Part shown: positions 27,682 through 36,869 of the stretch, piece after piece
Layout: each line of letters starts with the position of its first letter
Numbering within the stretch: position 1 is the stretch's first letter
DNA from: Candidatus Planktophila sp.
GTDB lineage: Bacteria; Actinomycetota; Actinomycetes; Nanopelagicales; Nanopelagicaceae
NCBI GenBank assembly: GCA_009691145.1
Contig: SHVG01000006.1
Location: 1 to 38,972 of the forward strand
Direction of reading: 5' to 3'
DNA: 38,972 nucleotides
Translations under genes and position numbers: made by a program
The notes under the pieces: generated by a model
Told to the model about the DNA's origin: nothing
What the model saw: the letters and a program-made list of their open reading frames with translations, nothing else
The model's database searches: none

Positions 27682-27816
27682 GTGATTCGAACTGTAGATC
27701 TTCGTGGACGGGCCCTGACTAAGGCGGCCTATCAGAGCCAACTTCCACCTGGTCAGGCTTGCCACACAGGTAATGCAACGTGTTTTCATAAACCAGTTGA
27801 AATTAATGCAGATTAA
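27682..27816 (+). pseudogene. Fused remnant: HisD N terminus joined to HisI C terminus
   Basis: A 44-codon ORF from GTG. Residues 1-22 (VIRTVDLRGRALTKAAYQS and on) look like the N terminus of histidinol dehydrogenase, whose hallmark is DLRG followed by a helix and LP. Residues 24-35 (GQACHTGNATCF) are the C-terminal zinc-cysteine motif of phosphoribosyl-AMP cyclohydrolase HisI (ACHTGxxxCF). HisD and HisI are the usual first and last genes of the actinobacterial his operon, which often lies after dnaE. The simplest reading is a single in-frame deletion of everything between. The remnant lacks both active sites. A real small protein cannot be excluded. Confidence 0.72.
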
Positions 27817-27852
27817 ACAACGTCGAGCTTATTCTGAAGTTAGAAGGGTGAT

Positions 27853-28017
27853 GTGAAAAACTCCTTAGCGGTTCTCATCAGTGCCGTCGTTATTCTTGTG
27901 GTGATCTTCACCGCCGGCCGAAAGTTCCAATTGTCTTCACGCTATGAGCGCAGCCCCAAAACGCTCACTCCCTGGAACTCTCTGGATAGAGGTATCGATC
28001 CAAGTGATGAAGTTTGA
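27853..28017 (+). pseudogene. Short membrane protein resembling the C-terminal end of the trp-operon membrane protein
   Basis: A 54-aa ORF from GTG with GAAGGG at 27843-27848. One hydrophobic helix (residues 4-20) is followed by SSRYER and a tail PWNSLDRGIDPSDE. That helix, SSRYxR and W-x-x-LDxGxDP order resembles the last segment of the Trp biosynthesis-associated membrane protein (TIGR02234), normally about 180-200 aa with several helices. It lies where that gene would sit, after hisI and trpE and before trpCBA, none of which are here. It could be a worn remnant or a shortened working protein; the reading frame and ribosome site are intact. Confidence 0.5.
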
Positions 28018-28028
28018 GTGAGCAAGGG

Positions 28029-28034
28029 TAGGAT
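28029..28034 (+). promoter_or_regulatory. Candidate leaderless -10 box for the MauE-like gene
   Basis: TAGGAT is followed by exactly 6 nt and the ATG at 28041. No clear -35 box. A GGGTAGG is present but is too close to the box to separate the two roles. Confidence 0.4.
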
Positions 28035-28040
28035 GAACAA

Positions 28041-28538
28041 ATGAAAGCCTTGAATCTGAAGTATCAAGGGATTTTGACTTTAATTTCACGCCTTGTCGTC
28101 GGTGCAGTCCTGCTCATCGCCGGGGGATTAAAGGCCTTCGTTCCAGCCGAGGCGGCCAGTGCAGTTTCCGCTTATAAAATCCTGCCTACCCAGATCGCCC
28201 ACATTGTTGGCTACGCACTTCCATGGCTTGAGATCGCGATCGCTCTTCTCCTTATTATTGGTATCTCCATCCGCATGGCCGCCATTGTCGCCGGTGGCAT
28301 CATGATCCTGTTCATTGGCGCCATTGCCAGTGTCTGGGTGCGTGGCCTGCTGATTGACTGTGGATGCTTTGGCGGTGGTGGCGTTATTGATCTATCCAAG
28401 GCCGCGGCAGTTCACCGCACATATGCACTAGAAATCGCGCGCGATTGCGGATTGGCATTAATGTCGCTCTATCTATACTTTTTCCCTTACGGATTATTAT
28501 CAGTTGAAAAATCGGCGCTACCAAATGAGGAGATCTAA
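28041..28538 (+). CDS. MauE/DoxX-like redox membrane protein
   Basis: A 165-aa protein with four hydrophobic helices and a cysteine pair Cys107 and Cys109 in LLIDCGCFGGGG, typical of the MauE-type members of the DoxX family. These are thought to pass electrons to or from thioredoxin-fold proteins outside the membrane. It is one base upstream of the DsbA-like gene, so the two probably form a disulfide relay. Substrate unknown. Confidence 0.85.
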   Translation: MKALNLKYQGILTLISRLVVGAVLLIAGGLKAFVPAEAASAVSAYKILPTQIAHIVGYALPWLEIAIALLLIIGISIRMAAIVAGGIMILFIGAIASVWVRGLLIDCGCFGGGGVIDLSKAAAVHRTYALEIARDCGLALMSLYLYFFPYGLLSVEKSALPNEEI

Positions 28539-29252
28539 ATGTCTAAGCAGGCAAAGGCAACTACCGGCGGAGATCACTTCACACGCTGGCTAGTCATTGG
28601 AATGGTTGCACTCGTCGTCGTTACCGGTGTCATTTTCTCCATTATGAGCTCGTCGACAAAAGCCAATGAATCATTTGCAGCTCTTAAAGGTTATAAGTTG
28701 GGCGATTCAGTTGCAGCCAGCGTTAATCCCGCTGCCGGCTTTGGCTTAACGTTGAATCCCGGTGCACCAGTAACAATCGATCTCTGGGAAGATCCACAGT
28801 GTCCAGTCTGTCGTACCTTTGAAACATCGATTGGTGCATACATCGACACCATGGTGCGTACGAAGAAAGCCACCGTTGTCTATCACCTTCTATCTTTCCT
28901 AGGACCAGAGTCCGTCCGTGCGGCAAATGCATTGATGTGCTCCGCCGATGAGGGCCACTACTTAGATTTTCATCAAGCGGTTTATATTGTTCAGCCAGCT
29001 TTGGAGAACTCCGGATTTTTCTCTAATGATAATTTAGTCAAGATTGGCGATCATATTGGGCTTAAATCTAAGACATTTACCGATTGCCTTACAAAGGGTT
29101 CAAAGCTTGAATTAGTAAAAGCCCATGCAGATTCAATGCCAACCTATAAAGTAAGCGGCACCCCGACTGTATTTATCAATGGCAAACTCTGGGAGCGCAC
29201 ATCAAATGGCTTTGATTTAAATGAGTTCCGTCTTGCTGTAGAGGCTGGCTAA
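28539..29252 (+). CDS. DsbA-like membrane-anchored thioredoxin-fold protein
   Basis: A 237-aa protein with one N-terminal membrane helix (about residues 17-34) and an extracytoplasmic DsbA-like domain (thioredoxin_4). The active site is Cys88-P-V-Cys91 in WEDPQCPVCRTFE, and the cis-proline loop reads GTPTVFING. It probably makes or shuffles disulfides in exported proteins, with the MauE-like protein upstream as partner. The ribosome binding site GAGGAG lies just before the ATG. Confidence 0.9.
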   Translation: MSKQAKATTGGDHFTRWLVIGMVALVVVTGVIFSIMSSSTKANESFAALKGYKLGDSVAASVNPAAGFGLTLNPGAPVTIDLWEDPQCPVCRTFETSIGAYIDTMVRTKKATVVYHLLSFLGPESVRAANALMCSADEGHYLDFHQAVYIVQPALENSGFFSNDNLVKIGDHIGLKSKTFTDCLTKGSKLELVKAHADSMPTYKVSGTPTVFINGKLWERTSNGFDLNEFRLAVEAG

Positions 29253-29255
29253 CAC

Positions 29256-30074
29256 TTGTTACGTTCGATTCCATCGCCAACTTTGTCGGCGTTGGAAATC
29301 GGGCCGCTCACGATTCATATGTATGCCTTGTGCATCATCACAGGCATCGCCGTCGCCATTTGGCTTGGGGATAAACGCTTCAGAGCAGTTGCACCAAATG
29401 GAGCATCGGTAGTTTCAGAGGTTGCGATTACCGCGGTTCCATTTGGATTAATCGGTGGTCGGATTTATCACGTTATCTCATCACCCGATGCCTACTTTGG
29501 TAGCGGGGGAGATCCGCTAGATGCTTTGAAAATCTGGCAGGGCGGTCTGGGCATCTGGGGCGCTATCTCACTCGGAACAGTGGCTGCAGCCCTTCGCTAT
29601 CGCACTCTAGCCAAGCGAATCGATCTCCCAGGCTTTGCATACTTTATGGATGCCCTTGCACCAGGTGTTCTCTTTGCTCAGGCCATCGGTCGATTTGGAA
29701 ACTGGTTTAACATCGAACTCTTTGGTCGTCCACTCGATGCGCCATGGGCCTTATCAGTTCCATTACTCAGTCGCCCCAATGGATATACACAGTTCACAAC
29801 TTTTCACCCTACCTTCCTCTATGAGGCGATCTGGTCAACGGCTTTAGCCTTTCTATTAATCAGATTTGGTAAAAGATTTCATCCAGGTCAACTCTTTGCT
29901 CTCTATATCATTGGCTACTGCATCGGCCGTATCGGCATCGAATCGATTCGAATCGATGAAGCGCATCACATCTTCGGACAGCGCCTCAATGTCTTGGTCG
30001 GGATAGTGGTTGCTGTAGGCGCACTTATAGTCTTTCGCCGCCTCAATAAAGGCGGCCCCGAACTTCTCGGGTAG
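29256..30074 (+). CDS. lgt: Prolipoprotein diacylglyceryl transferase
   Basis: Seven-helix membrane enzyme that attaches diacylglycerol to the lipobox cysteine; LspA (22686) acts next. The signature GRFGNWFNIELFGRP and the C-terminal HPTFLYEAIW are intact. 272 aa. The start is TTG 29256, 3 nt after the upstream stop; this gives the expected N terminus before IGPLTIHMYAL. In many Actinobacteria lgt closes the trp operon, which fits its place after the his/trp remnants. Confidence 0.93.
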   Translation: MLRSIPSPTLSALEIGPLTIHMYALCIITGIAVAIWLGDKRFRAVAPNGASVVSEVAITAVPFGLIGGRIYHVISSPDAYFGSGGDPLDALKIWQGGLGIWGAISLGTVAAALRYRTLAKRIDLPGFAYFMDALAPGVLFAQAIGRFGNWFNIELFGRPLDAPWALSVPLLSRPNGYTQFTTFHPTFLYEAIWSTALAFLLIRFGKRFHPGQLFALYIIGYCIGRIGIESIRIDEAHHIFGQRLNVLVGIVVAVGALIVFRRLNKGGPELLG

Positions 30075-30077
30075 GCT
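30072..30077 (+). promoter_or_regulatory. Candidate leaderless -10 box for the VIT-family gene
   Basis: TAGGCT begins with the lgt stop codon and is followed by 7 nt and the ATG at 30085. The same hexamer stands 6 nt before dinB. No ribosome binding site is visible. Confidence 0.35.
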
Positions 30078-30084
30078 ACTTACT

Positions 30085-30792
30085 ATGGCACTAGATGATG
30101 TATATGCGCGCAATCTTCACCACCGAAGCCATCGTGCTGGGTGGCTACGAGCAGCGGTCTTAGGTGCTAACGATGGCTTGGTTTCAATGGCATCGCTAAT
30201 GATTGGTGTTGTAGCCGCTGGCAAGAATGAATTTCTAGTCACTGCAGGACTTGCCGGAATCACGGCTGGTGCAATGTCAATGGCAGTTGGTGAATATGTT
30301 TCAGTGCGTTCGCAAAATGATATTGAAGAATCCGATCGCGCTCTCGAGGTGGAACATCTTGCAGCTGATCCTGAGGGAGAGCTCTTAGAGCTTCAAGATA
30401 TTTATATCAACCGTGGATTAACTCCAGAGCTTGCAATGCAAGTTGCTCTCGCGATGCATGCAAAAGATCCACTTGCAGCGCACTTACGCGATGAACTCGG
30501 TCAGCATTCCCACACTAAGGCCCGCCCAGTTCAGGCTGCACTCGCATCGGCGATCTCATTTACTGCAGGCGGCCTTATTCCATTTGTTGGAGCCTTTGCC
30601 CCAACAGTTGGAGCTAAGGCGTGGAGCATTGTTGGCTTCACGCTCGCAGGTCTTGTCCTGACAGGAGTTCTCGGCGCGCGCACAGCTGGGGCCAAGATCC
30701 CGAGCACGACGCTGCGTGTGATTCTTGGAGGCTGTCTAGGCATGCTCATCACCGCAGGAATCGGTCATATCGCTCAACTTGCCGGTATTTAA
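30085..30792 (+). CDS. VIT1/CCC1 family transporter (iron/manganese)
   Basis: A 235-aa membrane protein of the vacuolar iron transporter family. The first helix region reads AAVLGANDGLVSMASLMIGVVAAG and the second GITAGAMSMAVGEYVSVRSQND, both hallmarks. A charged helical domain (about residues 75-145, ELLELQDIYINRGL) lies between the paired helices; in plant VIT1 this region binds metal. Three further helices complete the fold. No ferritin-like domain is fused. Probably exports Fe2+ or Mn2+. Confidence 0.9.
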   Translation: MALDDVYARNLHHRSHRAGWLRAAVLGANDGLVSMASLMIGVVAAGKNEFLVTAGLAGITAGAMSMAVGEYVSVRSQNDIEESDRALEVEHLAADPEGELLELQDIYINRGLTPELAMQVALAMHAKDPLAAHLRDELGQHSHTKARPVQAALASAISFTAGGLIPFVGAFAPTVGAKAWSIVGFTLAGLVLTGVLGARTAGAKIPSTTLRVILGGCLGMLITAGIGHIAQLAGI

Positions 30793-30901
30793 ACTCTAGT
30801 CACACGGACTTTTCTTGCTACTCTTTGCACAGCTAAATACTTATTAGTACCAGGGCCAAGGTTGTCCCGTAAATAATTTCGACAATCGGAGCTCAACGGT
30901 C

Positions 30902-33900
30902 ATGGCTTTGCCTTCCAATTATCCACATGCACAGGGGCTCTACAACCCTGCCCAAGAACATGATGCATGCGGTGTTGCGATGGTGGCGACGTTAAATAGA
31001 GTAGCAACACATGAGATTGTTGTAAAAGCACTAACTGCGCTGCGCAATCTCGAACACCGTGGGGCATCAGGGGCCGAACCAGATAGCGGTGATGGTGCAG
31101 GTATATTAATTCGTATCCCCGATCAGTTTTTCCAAGCCGTTACAGCATTTGATTTACCCTCGGCAGGTTCGTATGCAACTGGTATTGGCTTTATCGAAAA
31201 AGGCGCCGATGTAAAAGATGAGATTGCGCGCATCGCTGCAGAAGAGGGTTTGAAGGTTATTGGATGGCGCGAGCTTCCAATAAATTCGACGACGCTTGGC
31301 AAAACTGCGCTCTCGGTGATGCCTGATTTCCAACAGGTATTTATTAGCGGAGTAAAGAATGAAAACGGTCTTGTCCTAGAGCGCATGGCTTTTTGTCTGC
31401 GCAAGCGTGTCGAGCATGCACTGCCACTGTACTTTCCATCGCTATCTGCCCAAACAATTGTCTATAAAGGAATGCTTACTACTGGTCAGCTTGAAGAGTT
31501 TTTTCCAGATCTAGGCGATGAACGTGTTGTTTCTCCCTTGGCGCTCGTGCACTCCCGTTTTTCTACTAATACTTTTCCATCATGGCCGCTGGCTCACCCA
31601 TATCGCTTCATTGCCCACAATGGTGAAATCAATACCGTTAAAGGTAACCGTAACTGGATGCGTGCACGTGAATCACTTCTTGAAAGCGATCTGATTCCAG
31701 GAGATTTGAAGCGCCTGTTCCCAATTGTGCAGATGTCGGGCAGTGATTCAGCATCCTTTGATGAAGTTCTTGAACTTCTCTATCTAGGTGGACGCTCATT
31801 GCCACATGCAGTCTTAATGATGATTCCTGAGGCCTGGGAAAATCACGCCTCGATGTCAGATCTTCGCCGTGATTTCTACGCCTTCCATGCCTCGCTCATG
31901 GAGCCTTGGGATGGGCCAGCATGTGTAACTTTTACCGACGGCCATCACGTTGGCGCAGTCTTAGATCGCAACGGTCTGCGTCCATCGCGCTTCTGGGTTA
32001 CTAAAGATGGTCTTGTTGTTTTGGCCTCTGAAGTCGGCGTCTTAGATATCGCCCCTGACACCATTATACGAAAGGGGCGTTTGCAGCCCGGAAAGATGTT
32101 CTTGGTCGATATCGAAGCGGGTCGAATTATTGAAGATGAAGAGATAAAGGATTCATTGGCAGGGGCTGCGCCATATGGTGATTGGCTGCACGCTGGAATG
32201 GTCAAGCTCAGCGAGCTTCCCGCCCGCGAACACATTGTCTATCCGCACTCATCAGTTGTCCGACGCCAGCGCGCATTTGGTTACACCGAGGAAGAGCTGC
32301 GCATTTTAGTTACTCCTATGGCACGCAGCGGCATGGAGGCGCTGGGTTCGATGGGTACTGATACACCCATCGCTGCGCTCTCAAATAAACCACGCTTACT
32401 CTTCGATTACTTTTCACAGCTCTTTGCCCAAGTTACTAATCCACCTCTAGATGCAATCCGCGAAGAGTTGGTAACAAGTTTAGGAACAGCGATGGGTCCC
32501 GAGCACAATCTTCTAGATCCAGGTCCAGCCTCCTGTCGCCATATATCGCTGGCATTTCCAGTTATCGATAACGACGAACTAGCAAAGATCATTCACGTGA
32601 ATGCCGATGGTGATTACCCAGGTTTGAGCGCTCATGTTGTTCGTGGACTTTTCTTTGTTGCAGATGGTGGAGATGCACTTCGTGCACGCCTAGATGAGAT
32701 TAGAGTCGAAGTCTCACAAGCGATCAAGGATGGTGCGCGCATTATCGTCCTATCTGATCGTGACGGGGATACCGAAGAGGCGCCCATTCCATCTCTGCTA
32801 TTAACATCTGCCGTACACCACCACTTGATCCGCGAAAAGACTCGCACAAAAGTCGGACTCGTCGTTGAAGCTGGAGATGTTCGCGAAGTTCATCACGTGG
32901 CACTTCTCATCGGCTATGGCGCCGCTGCAGTTAATCCCTACCTTGCGATGGAGAGTGCAGAAGATTTAGTTCTACAAGGTGTCATTACAGGAATCACACC
33001 TGAAAAAGCGGTGCGCAACTTAATTAAATCCCTCGGCAAGGGCGTCCTTAAAGTCATGTCCAAGATGGGTATCAGCACTATCGCCTCATATACAGGAGCC
33101 CAAGTCTTTGAAGCTATTGGTTTAAGCGCCGAAGTCGTTGATGAGTTTTTTGTCGGTACAACATCTCGCCTTGGCGGTGTTTCACTAGATGTCATTGCCC
33201 AAGAGACAATCGCACGCCACCACATTGCATATCCCCCTGGGGGAGAAGTGCCCGGCACCAAACGTCTGCCAATCGGGGGCGAATACCAGTGGCGACGCGA
33301 GGGCGAGCCACACCTGTTCGATCCAGAGACAGTTTTTGCGCTGCAACATTCAACGAGTACAAAACGCTATGACATCTTCAAGCGCTATACCAATCGCGTC
33401 AATGATCAGAGCGCACGGTTAATGACTCTGCGCGGTCTATTTGAATTTAAAGATCAAAGTCCAATCTCCATCGATGAAGTAGAGCCAGCCAGTGCCATTA
33501 TCGCTCGTTTTTCAACGGGTGCGATGTCGTATGGCTCTGTTTCACAGGAAGTGCATGAGACTCTTGCAATTGCCATGAACCGATTAGGTGGCAAATCAAA
33601 TACTGGTGAAGGTGGAGAAGATCCATTGCGCTATGTAGTTGAAGCAAATGGAGATTCAAAGCGCTCGGCTATTAAGCAGGTTGCATCGGGGCGTTTTGGA
33701 GTCACTAGCCAATACTTAGTCAACGCCGATGATATTCAAATCAAAATCGCACAGGGTGCAAAGCCTGGCGAGGGCGGACAGTTACCAGGCAACAAGGTTT
33801 ATCCATGGATTGCAAAGGTGCGTTACTCAACGCCAGGCGTTGGTCTTATTTCTCCGCCGCCACACCACGATATATATTCCATTGAAGATCTAGCACAGTT

Positions 33901-35413
33901 GATCCATGATTTAAAGAACGCCAATAAGAATGCACGCGTGCATGTAAAGCTTGTTGCCGAAGTCGGCGTCGGTACCGTTGCAGCTGGAGTCAGTAAGGCA
34001 CATGCCGATGTTGTTTTGATCTCAGGTCACGATGGTGGCACGGGTGCATCACCACTTACATCGCTCAAACATGCTGGCGCTCCATGGGAGCTTGGTTTAG
34101 CCGAGACTCAACAGACTTTGCTTCTTAATAATCTGCGCGATCGAATCGTTGTACAGACCGATGGACAGTTAAAGACTGGTCGTGACGTAGTAATTGCCGC
34201 ACTGCTGGGTGCAGAGGAGTTTGGTTTTGCAACTGCGCCACTGGTTGTTTCAGGCTGCGTCATGATGCGTGTATGTCATTTAGATACATGCCCAGTCGGT
34301 GTTGCAACACAGAATCCCGAGCTCCGTGCGCGCTTTACGGGTAAGCCAGAATTCGTTGAAACTTTCTTCGAATACATCGCCGAAGAAGTTCGAGAAATAC
34401 TAGCCAGCCTGGGCTTTAGAACATTACTTGAGGCCATTGGCCATGTTGAGTACCTAGAGGTTAGGCGCGCAGTAGATCACTGGAAGGCCAGTGGTTTAGA
34501 TCTTTCACTACTTCTTGTGCGCCCTCAAAGTTCGAGTCCGCTGCACAATACTACGCGCCAAAATCACGGTCTTGATGCCGCCCTTGATAATCAACTTATC
34601 GATTTGGCACAACCAGCGCTGAGAAAACAAGAGTTAGTGCGCATCGATCTGCCGGTGCGAAATGTCAATCGTACTGTTGGAACAATGTTAGGTGCCGAAA
34701 TTACTCGGGCATACGGAGCTGCTGGACTGCCCGATGGAACTATTGACGTTACTTTGCGTGGATCTGCCGGGCAATCGCTGGGAGCATTTATCCCTGCAGG
34801 TCTAACGCTTCGCTTATTTGGTGATTCAAATGACTATGTTGGTAAAGGTATTTCCGGAGGTCGGGTAATCCTTCGCCCAGACATTACATCGACATTCAAA
34901 TCTAATGAGAACGTCATCGCTGGAAATGTCATTGGCTACGGCGCAACATCTGGCGAAATCATGATTCGCGGAACCGTGGGGGAGCGCTTCTGCGTTCGTA
35001 ACTCCGGTGCAACTGCAATCGTTGAAGGAATCGGTGATCATGGTTGCGAATACATGACGGGTGGCACCGTTGTTGTGTTAGGAAAGATCGGACGCAACTT
35101 TGCTGCGGGAATGTCAGGCGGTCGTGCCTTTGTTTTAGATCTAGATCCTGCCAACGTCAACACCGACATGGTTGATGTCATTGCAGTACCGATAGATCAG
35201 CGTGATATTTTGAAATCGATTATTACTAACTTCGCAAGTCATACTGATTCGGTAGTGGCTGCACAATTACTTAATGATTGGGATGTTGCAATCAATCGCA
35301 TTTCGCTAGTTATGCCACGTGATTATGCACGAGTACTTGATGCGATGGCACGCGCTACACGTGAGGGTTTACCAGTGGACTCACTTGTTATGGAGGTGGC
35401 AGCTCTTGGCTGA
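30902..35413 (+). CDS. gltB: Glutamate synthase large subunit
   Basis: Makes glutamate from glutamine and 2-oxoglutarate together with GltD. The N-terminal glutaminase is preceded by a 22-residue propeptide and its nucleophile is Cys23 in [11 protein letters not shown]. The FMN/synthase domain carries the iron-sulfur cluster motif [15 protein letters not shown], and the C-terminal beta-helix domain contains repeated G-x-x-x-G-x-x-x-G turns. 1503 aa is standard. GGAG at 30888-30891 precedes the ATG; the 109-bp upstream gap is AT-rich and must hold the promoter, with no clear boxes. Confidence 0.96.
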   Translation: MALPSNYPHAQGLYNPAQEHDACGVAMVATLNRVATHEIVVKALTALRNLEHRGASGAEPDSGDGAGILIRIPDQFFQAVTAFDLPSAGSYATGIGFIEKGADVKDEIARIAAEEGLKVIGWRELPINSTTLGKTALSVMPDFQQVFISGVKNENGLVLERMAFCLRKRVEHALPLYFPSLSAQTIVYKGMLTTGQLEEFFPDLGDERVVSPLALVHSRFSTNTFPSWPLAHPYRFIAHNGEINTVKGNRNWMRARESLLESDLIPGDLKRLFPIVQMSGSDSASFDEVLELLYLGGRSLPHAVLMMIPEAWENHASMSDLRRDFYAFHASLMEPWDGPACVTFTDGHHVGAVLDRNGLRPSRFWVTKDGLVVLASEVGVLDIAPDTIIRKGRLQPGKMFLVDIEAGRIIEDEEIKDSLAGAAPYGDWLHAGMVKLSELPAREHIVYPHSSVVRRQRAFGYTEEELRILVTPMARSGMEALGSMGTDTPIAALSNKPRLLFDYFSQLFAQVTNPPLDAIREELVTSLGTAMGPEHNLLDPGPASCRHISLAFPVIDNDELAKIIHVNADGDYPGLSAHVVRGLFFVADGGDALRARLDEIRVEVSQAIKDGARIIVLSDRDGDTEEAPIPSLLLTSAVHHHLIREKTRTKVGLVVEAGDVREVHHVALLIGYGAAAVNPYLAMESAEDLVLQGVITGITPEKAVRNLIKSLGKGVLKVMSKMGISTIASYTGAQVFEAIGLSAEVVDEFFVGTTSRLGGVSLDVIAQETIARHHIAYPPGGEVPGTKRLPIGGEYQWRREGEPHLFDPETVFALQHSTSTKRYDIFKRYTNRVNDQSARLMTLRGLFEFKDQSPISIDEVEPASAIIARFSTGAMSYGSVSQEVHETLAIAMNRLGGKSNTGEGGEDPLRYVVEANGDSKRSAIKQVASGRFGVTSQYLVNADDIQIKIAQGAKPGEGGQLPGNKVYPWIAKVRYSTPGVGLISPPPHHDIYSIEDLAQLIHDLKNANKNARVHVKLVAEVGVGTVAAGVSKAHADVVLISGHDGGTGASPLTSLKHAGAPWELGLAETQQTLLLNNLRDRIVVQTDGQLKTGRDVVIAALLGAEEFGFATAPLVVSGCVMMRVCHLDTCPVGVATQNPELRARFTGKPEFVETFFEYIAEEVREILASLGFRTLLEAIGHVEYLEVRRAVDHWKASGLDLSLLLVRPQSSSPLHNTTRQNHGLDAALDNQLIDLAQPALRKQELVRIDLPVRNVNRTVGTMLGAEITRAYGAAGLPDGTIDVTLRGSAGQSLGAFIPAGLTLRLFGDSNDYVGKGISGGRVILRPDITSTFKSNENVIAGNVIGYGATSGEIMIRGTVGERFCVRNSGATAIVEGIGDHGCEYMTGGTVVVLGKIGRNFAAGMSGGRAFVLDLDPANVNTDMVDVIAVPIDQRDILKSIITNFASHTDSVVAAQLLNDWDVAINRISLVMPRDYARVLDAMARATREGLPVDSLVMEVAALG

Positions 35414-36860
35414 TCCAAAGGGATTTATTACAACACCGCGCGAAGTTCCAACACGTCGCCCGGTTGATGTGCGTATCCAAGATTGGCGCGAGGTATATGA
35501 GCCACAGAGTTTTGAGCATCTGCAAAAACAGGCAGGGCGCTGCATGGACTGTGGAATTCCTTTCTGTCACTTAGGATGCCCGCTCGGCAATCTCATCCCC
35601 GAGTGGAATGACTTGATATGGCGGGGGGACACACAGGAGGCAATTAACCTTTTACATGCAACCAATAACTTTCCTGAGTTCACCGGCCGTTTGTGTCCTG
35701 CACCATGTGAGACCGCATGCGTTCTCGCAATTAATCGTGACGCGGTAACAATTAAGCAGGTCGAACTGCGCACAATTGAAGAGGCATTTGCATCTGGCGA
35801 TGTAAAGCCACTCATACCAGATCGCTTAACTGGAAAGACAGTTGCCGTTATTGGTTCCGGTCCAGCTGGTTTAGCTGCTGCGCAACAGTTAACACGCGCA
35901 GGTCATACCGTGGCCGTCTACGAGCGGGCAGTCAAGATCGGTGGCTTACTTCGCTACGGAATCCCTGAGTTTAAAATGGAGAAACATATTCTCGATCGTC
36001 GATTAGAGCAGATGGAGAAAGAGGGAACACGTTTTCGCCCTGGTGTAGATGTCGGGGGAGAGCTCACTGGATCTGCCTTACGCAAGAAATACGATGCGAT
36101 CGTGTTAGCCGTTGGTGCAACTAAATGGCGCGATCTCAATATTCCAGGACGTGACCTAGTTGGTATCTACCAAGCTATGGAGTATCTACCGTGGGGAAAT
36201 GCCCAGGCCCTCGGTGAAGTAGAGACACCGATGATAAATGTTGTAGGAAAGCACGTTGTAATTTTAGGTGGTGGAGATACCGGCGCAGACTGTCTCGGAA
36301 CAGTGATACGTCAAGGCGCGGCAACTATTACTCAGTTAGAGATTTTGCCAAGACCAAATGATGAGCGTCCAGCATCTGCGCCTTGGCCGATGTATCCCAT
36401 GATTTATCGAGTATCTAGTGCGCATGAGGAGAAAGATAATCGAATCTTTTCAGTAAGCACGCAAGAGTTCTTGGGCGATGCAGATGGAAATCTGCGTGCT
36501 ATTAAAATCGTCGAAACAGAGTTTGTGAATGGAAAATTTGAAGCCATTGCAGACACCGAGCGAGAGATTCCAGCTGATTTTGTATTTCTAGCTATGGGCT
36601 TTACCGGAGCAGAGCAATCTCCACTACTCGATCAGTTACAAGTAAAGATAGATGATCGTGGCAATATTGTGCGTGATGACAACTTTGCAGCAAATGATGA
36701 TGGAGTATTTGTTGCAGGCGATGCCGGCCGAGGACAATCACTTATTGTCTGGGCTATTGCTGAGGGCCGAAGTGCTGCATCGGCAGTTGATAGATATCTA
36801 ACGGGAGATACTCAGCTTCCATTCCCGATTGAACCAACCACCCGCCAGTTGATGGTTTAA
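35406..36860 (+). CDS. gltD: Glutamate synthase small subunit
   Basis: FAD-dependent subunit that passes NADPH electrons to GltB. The N-terminal cysteines for two [4Fe-4S] clusters are present ([17 protein letters not shown] and CPAPCETAC), then the FAD loop [15 protein letters not shown] and the NADPH loop [13 protein letters not shown] choose TTG 35406, giving 484 aa, because GGAGG at 35392-35396 lies 9 nt upstream and the protein then begins as the family does (ADPKGFI). It overlaps gltB by 8 nt. The frame is open back to 35319 inside gltB. Confidence 0.95.
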   Translation: MADPKGFITTPREVPTRRPVDVRIQDWREVYEPQSFEHLQKQAGRCMDCGIPFCHLGCPLGNLIPEWNDLIWRGDTQEAINLLHATNNFPEFTGRLCPAPCETACVLAINRDAVTIKQVELRTIEEAFASGDVKPLIPDRLTGKTVAVIGSGPAGLAAAQQLTRAGHTVAVYERAVKIGGLLRYGIPEFKMEKHILDRRLEQMEKEGTRFRPGVDVGGELTGSALRKKYDAIVLAVGATKWRDLNIPGRDLVGIYQAMEYLPWGNAQALGEVETPMINVVGKHVVILGGGDTGADCLGTVIRQGAATITQLEILPRPNDERPASAPWPMYPMIYRVSSAHEEKDNRIFSVSTQEFLGDADGNLRAIKIVETEFVNGKFEAIADTEREIPADFVFLAMGFTGAEQSPLLDQLQVKIDDRGNIVRDDNFAANDDGVFVAGDAGRGQSLIVWAIAEGRSAASAVDRYLTGDTQLPFPIEPTTRQLMV

Positions 36861-36863
36861 GGT
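36858..36863 (+). promoter_or_regulatory. Leaderless -10 box for pyk
   Basis: TAAGGT, which contains the gltD stop codon, is followed by exactly 6 nt and the ATG at 36870. The same hexamer stands before the TraR/DksA-like gene. There is no Shine-Dalgarno in the 9-nt gap. Confidence 0.5.
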
Positions 36864-36869
36864 TGTTCC

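Noticed and set aside
35319-35405. N-terminal extension of gltD
   Set aside because: It is gltB sequence in another frame; TTG 35406 has GGAGG upstream and the family N terminus.
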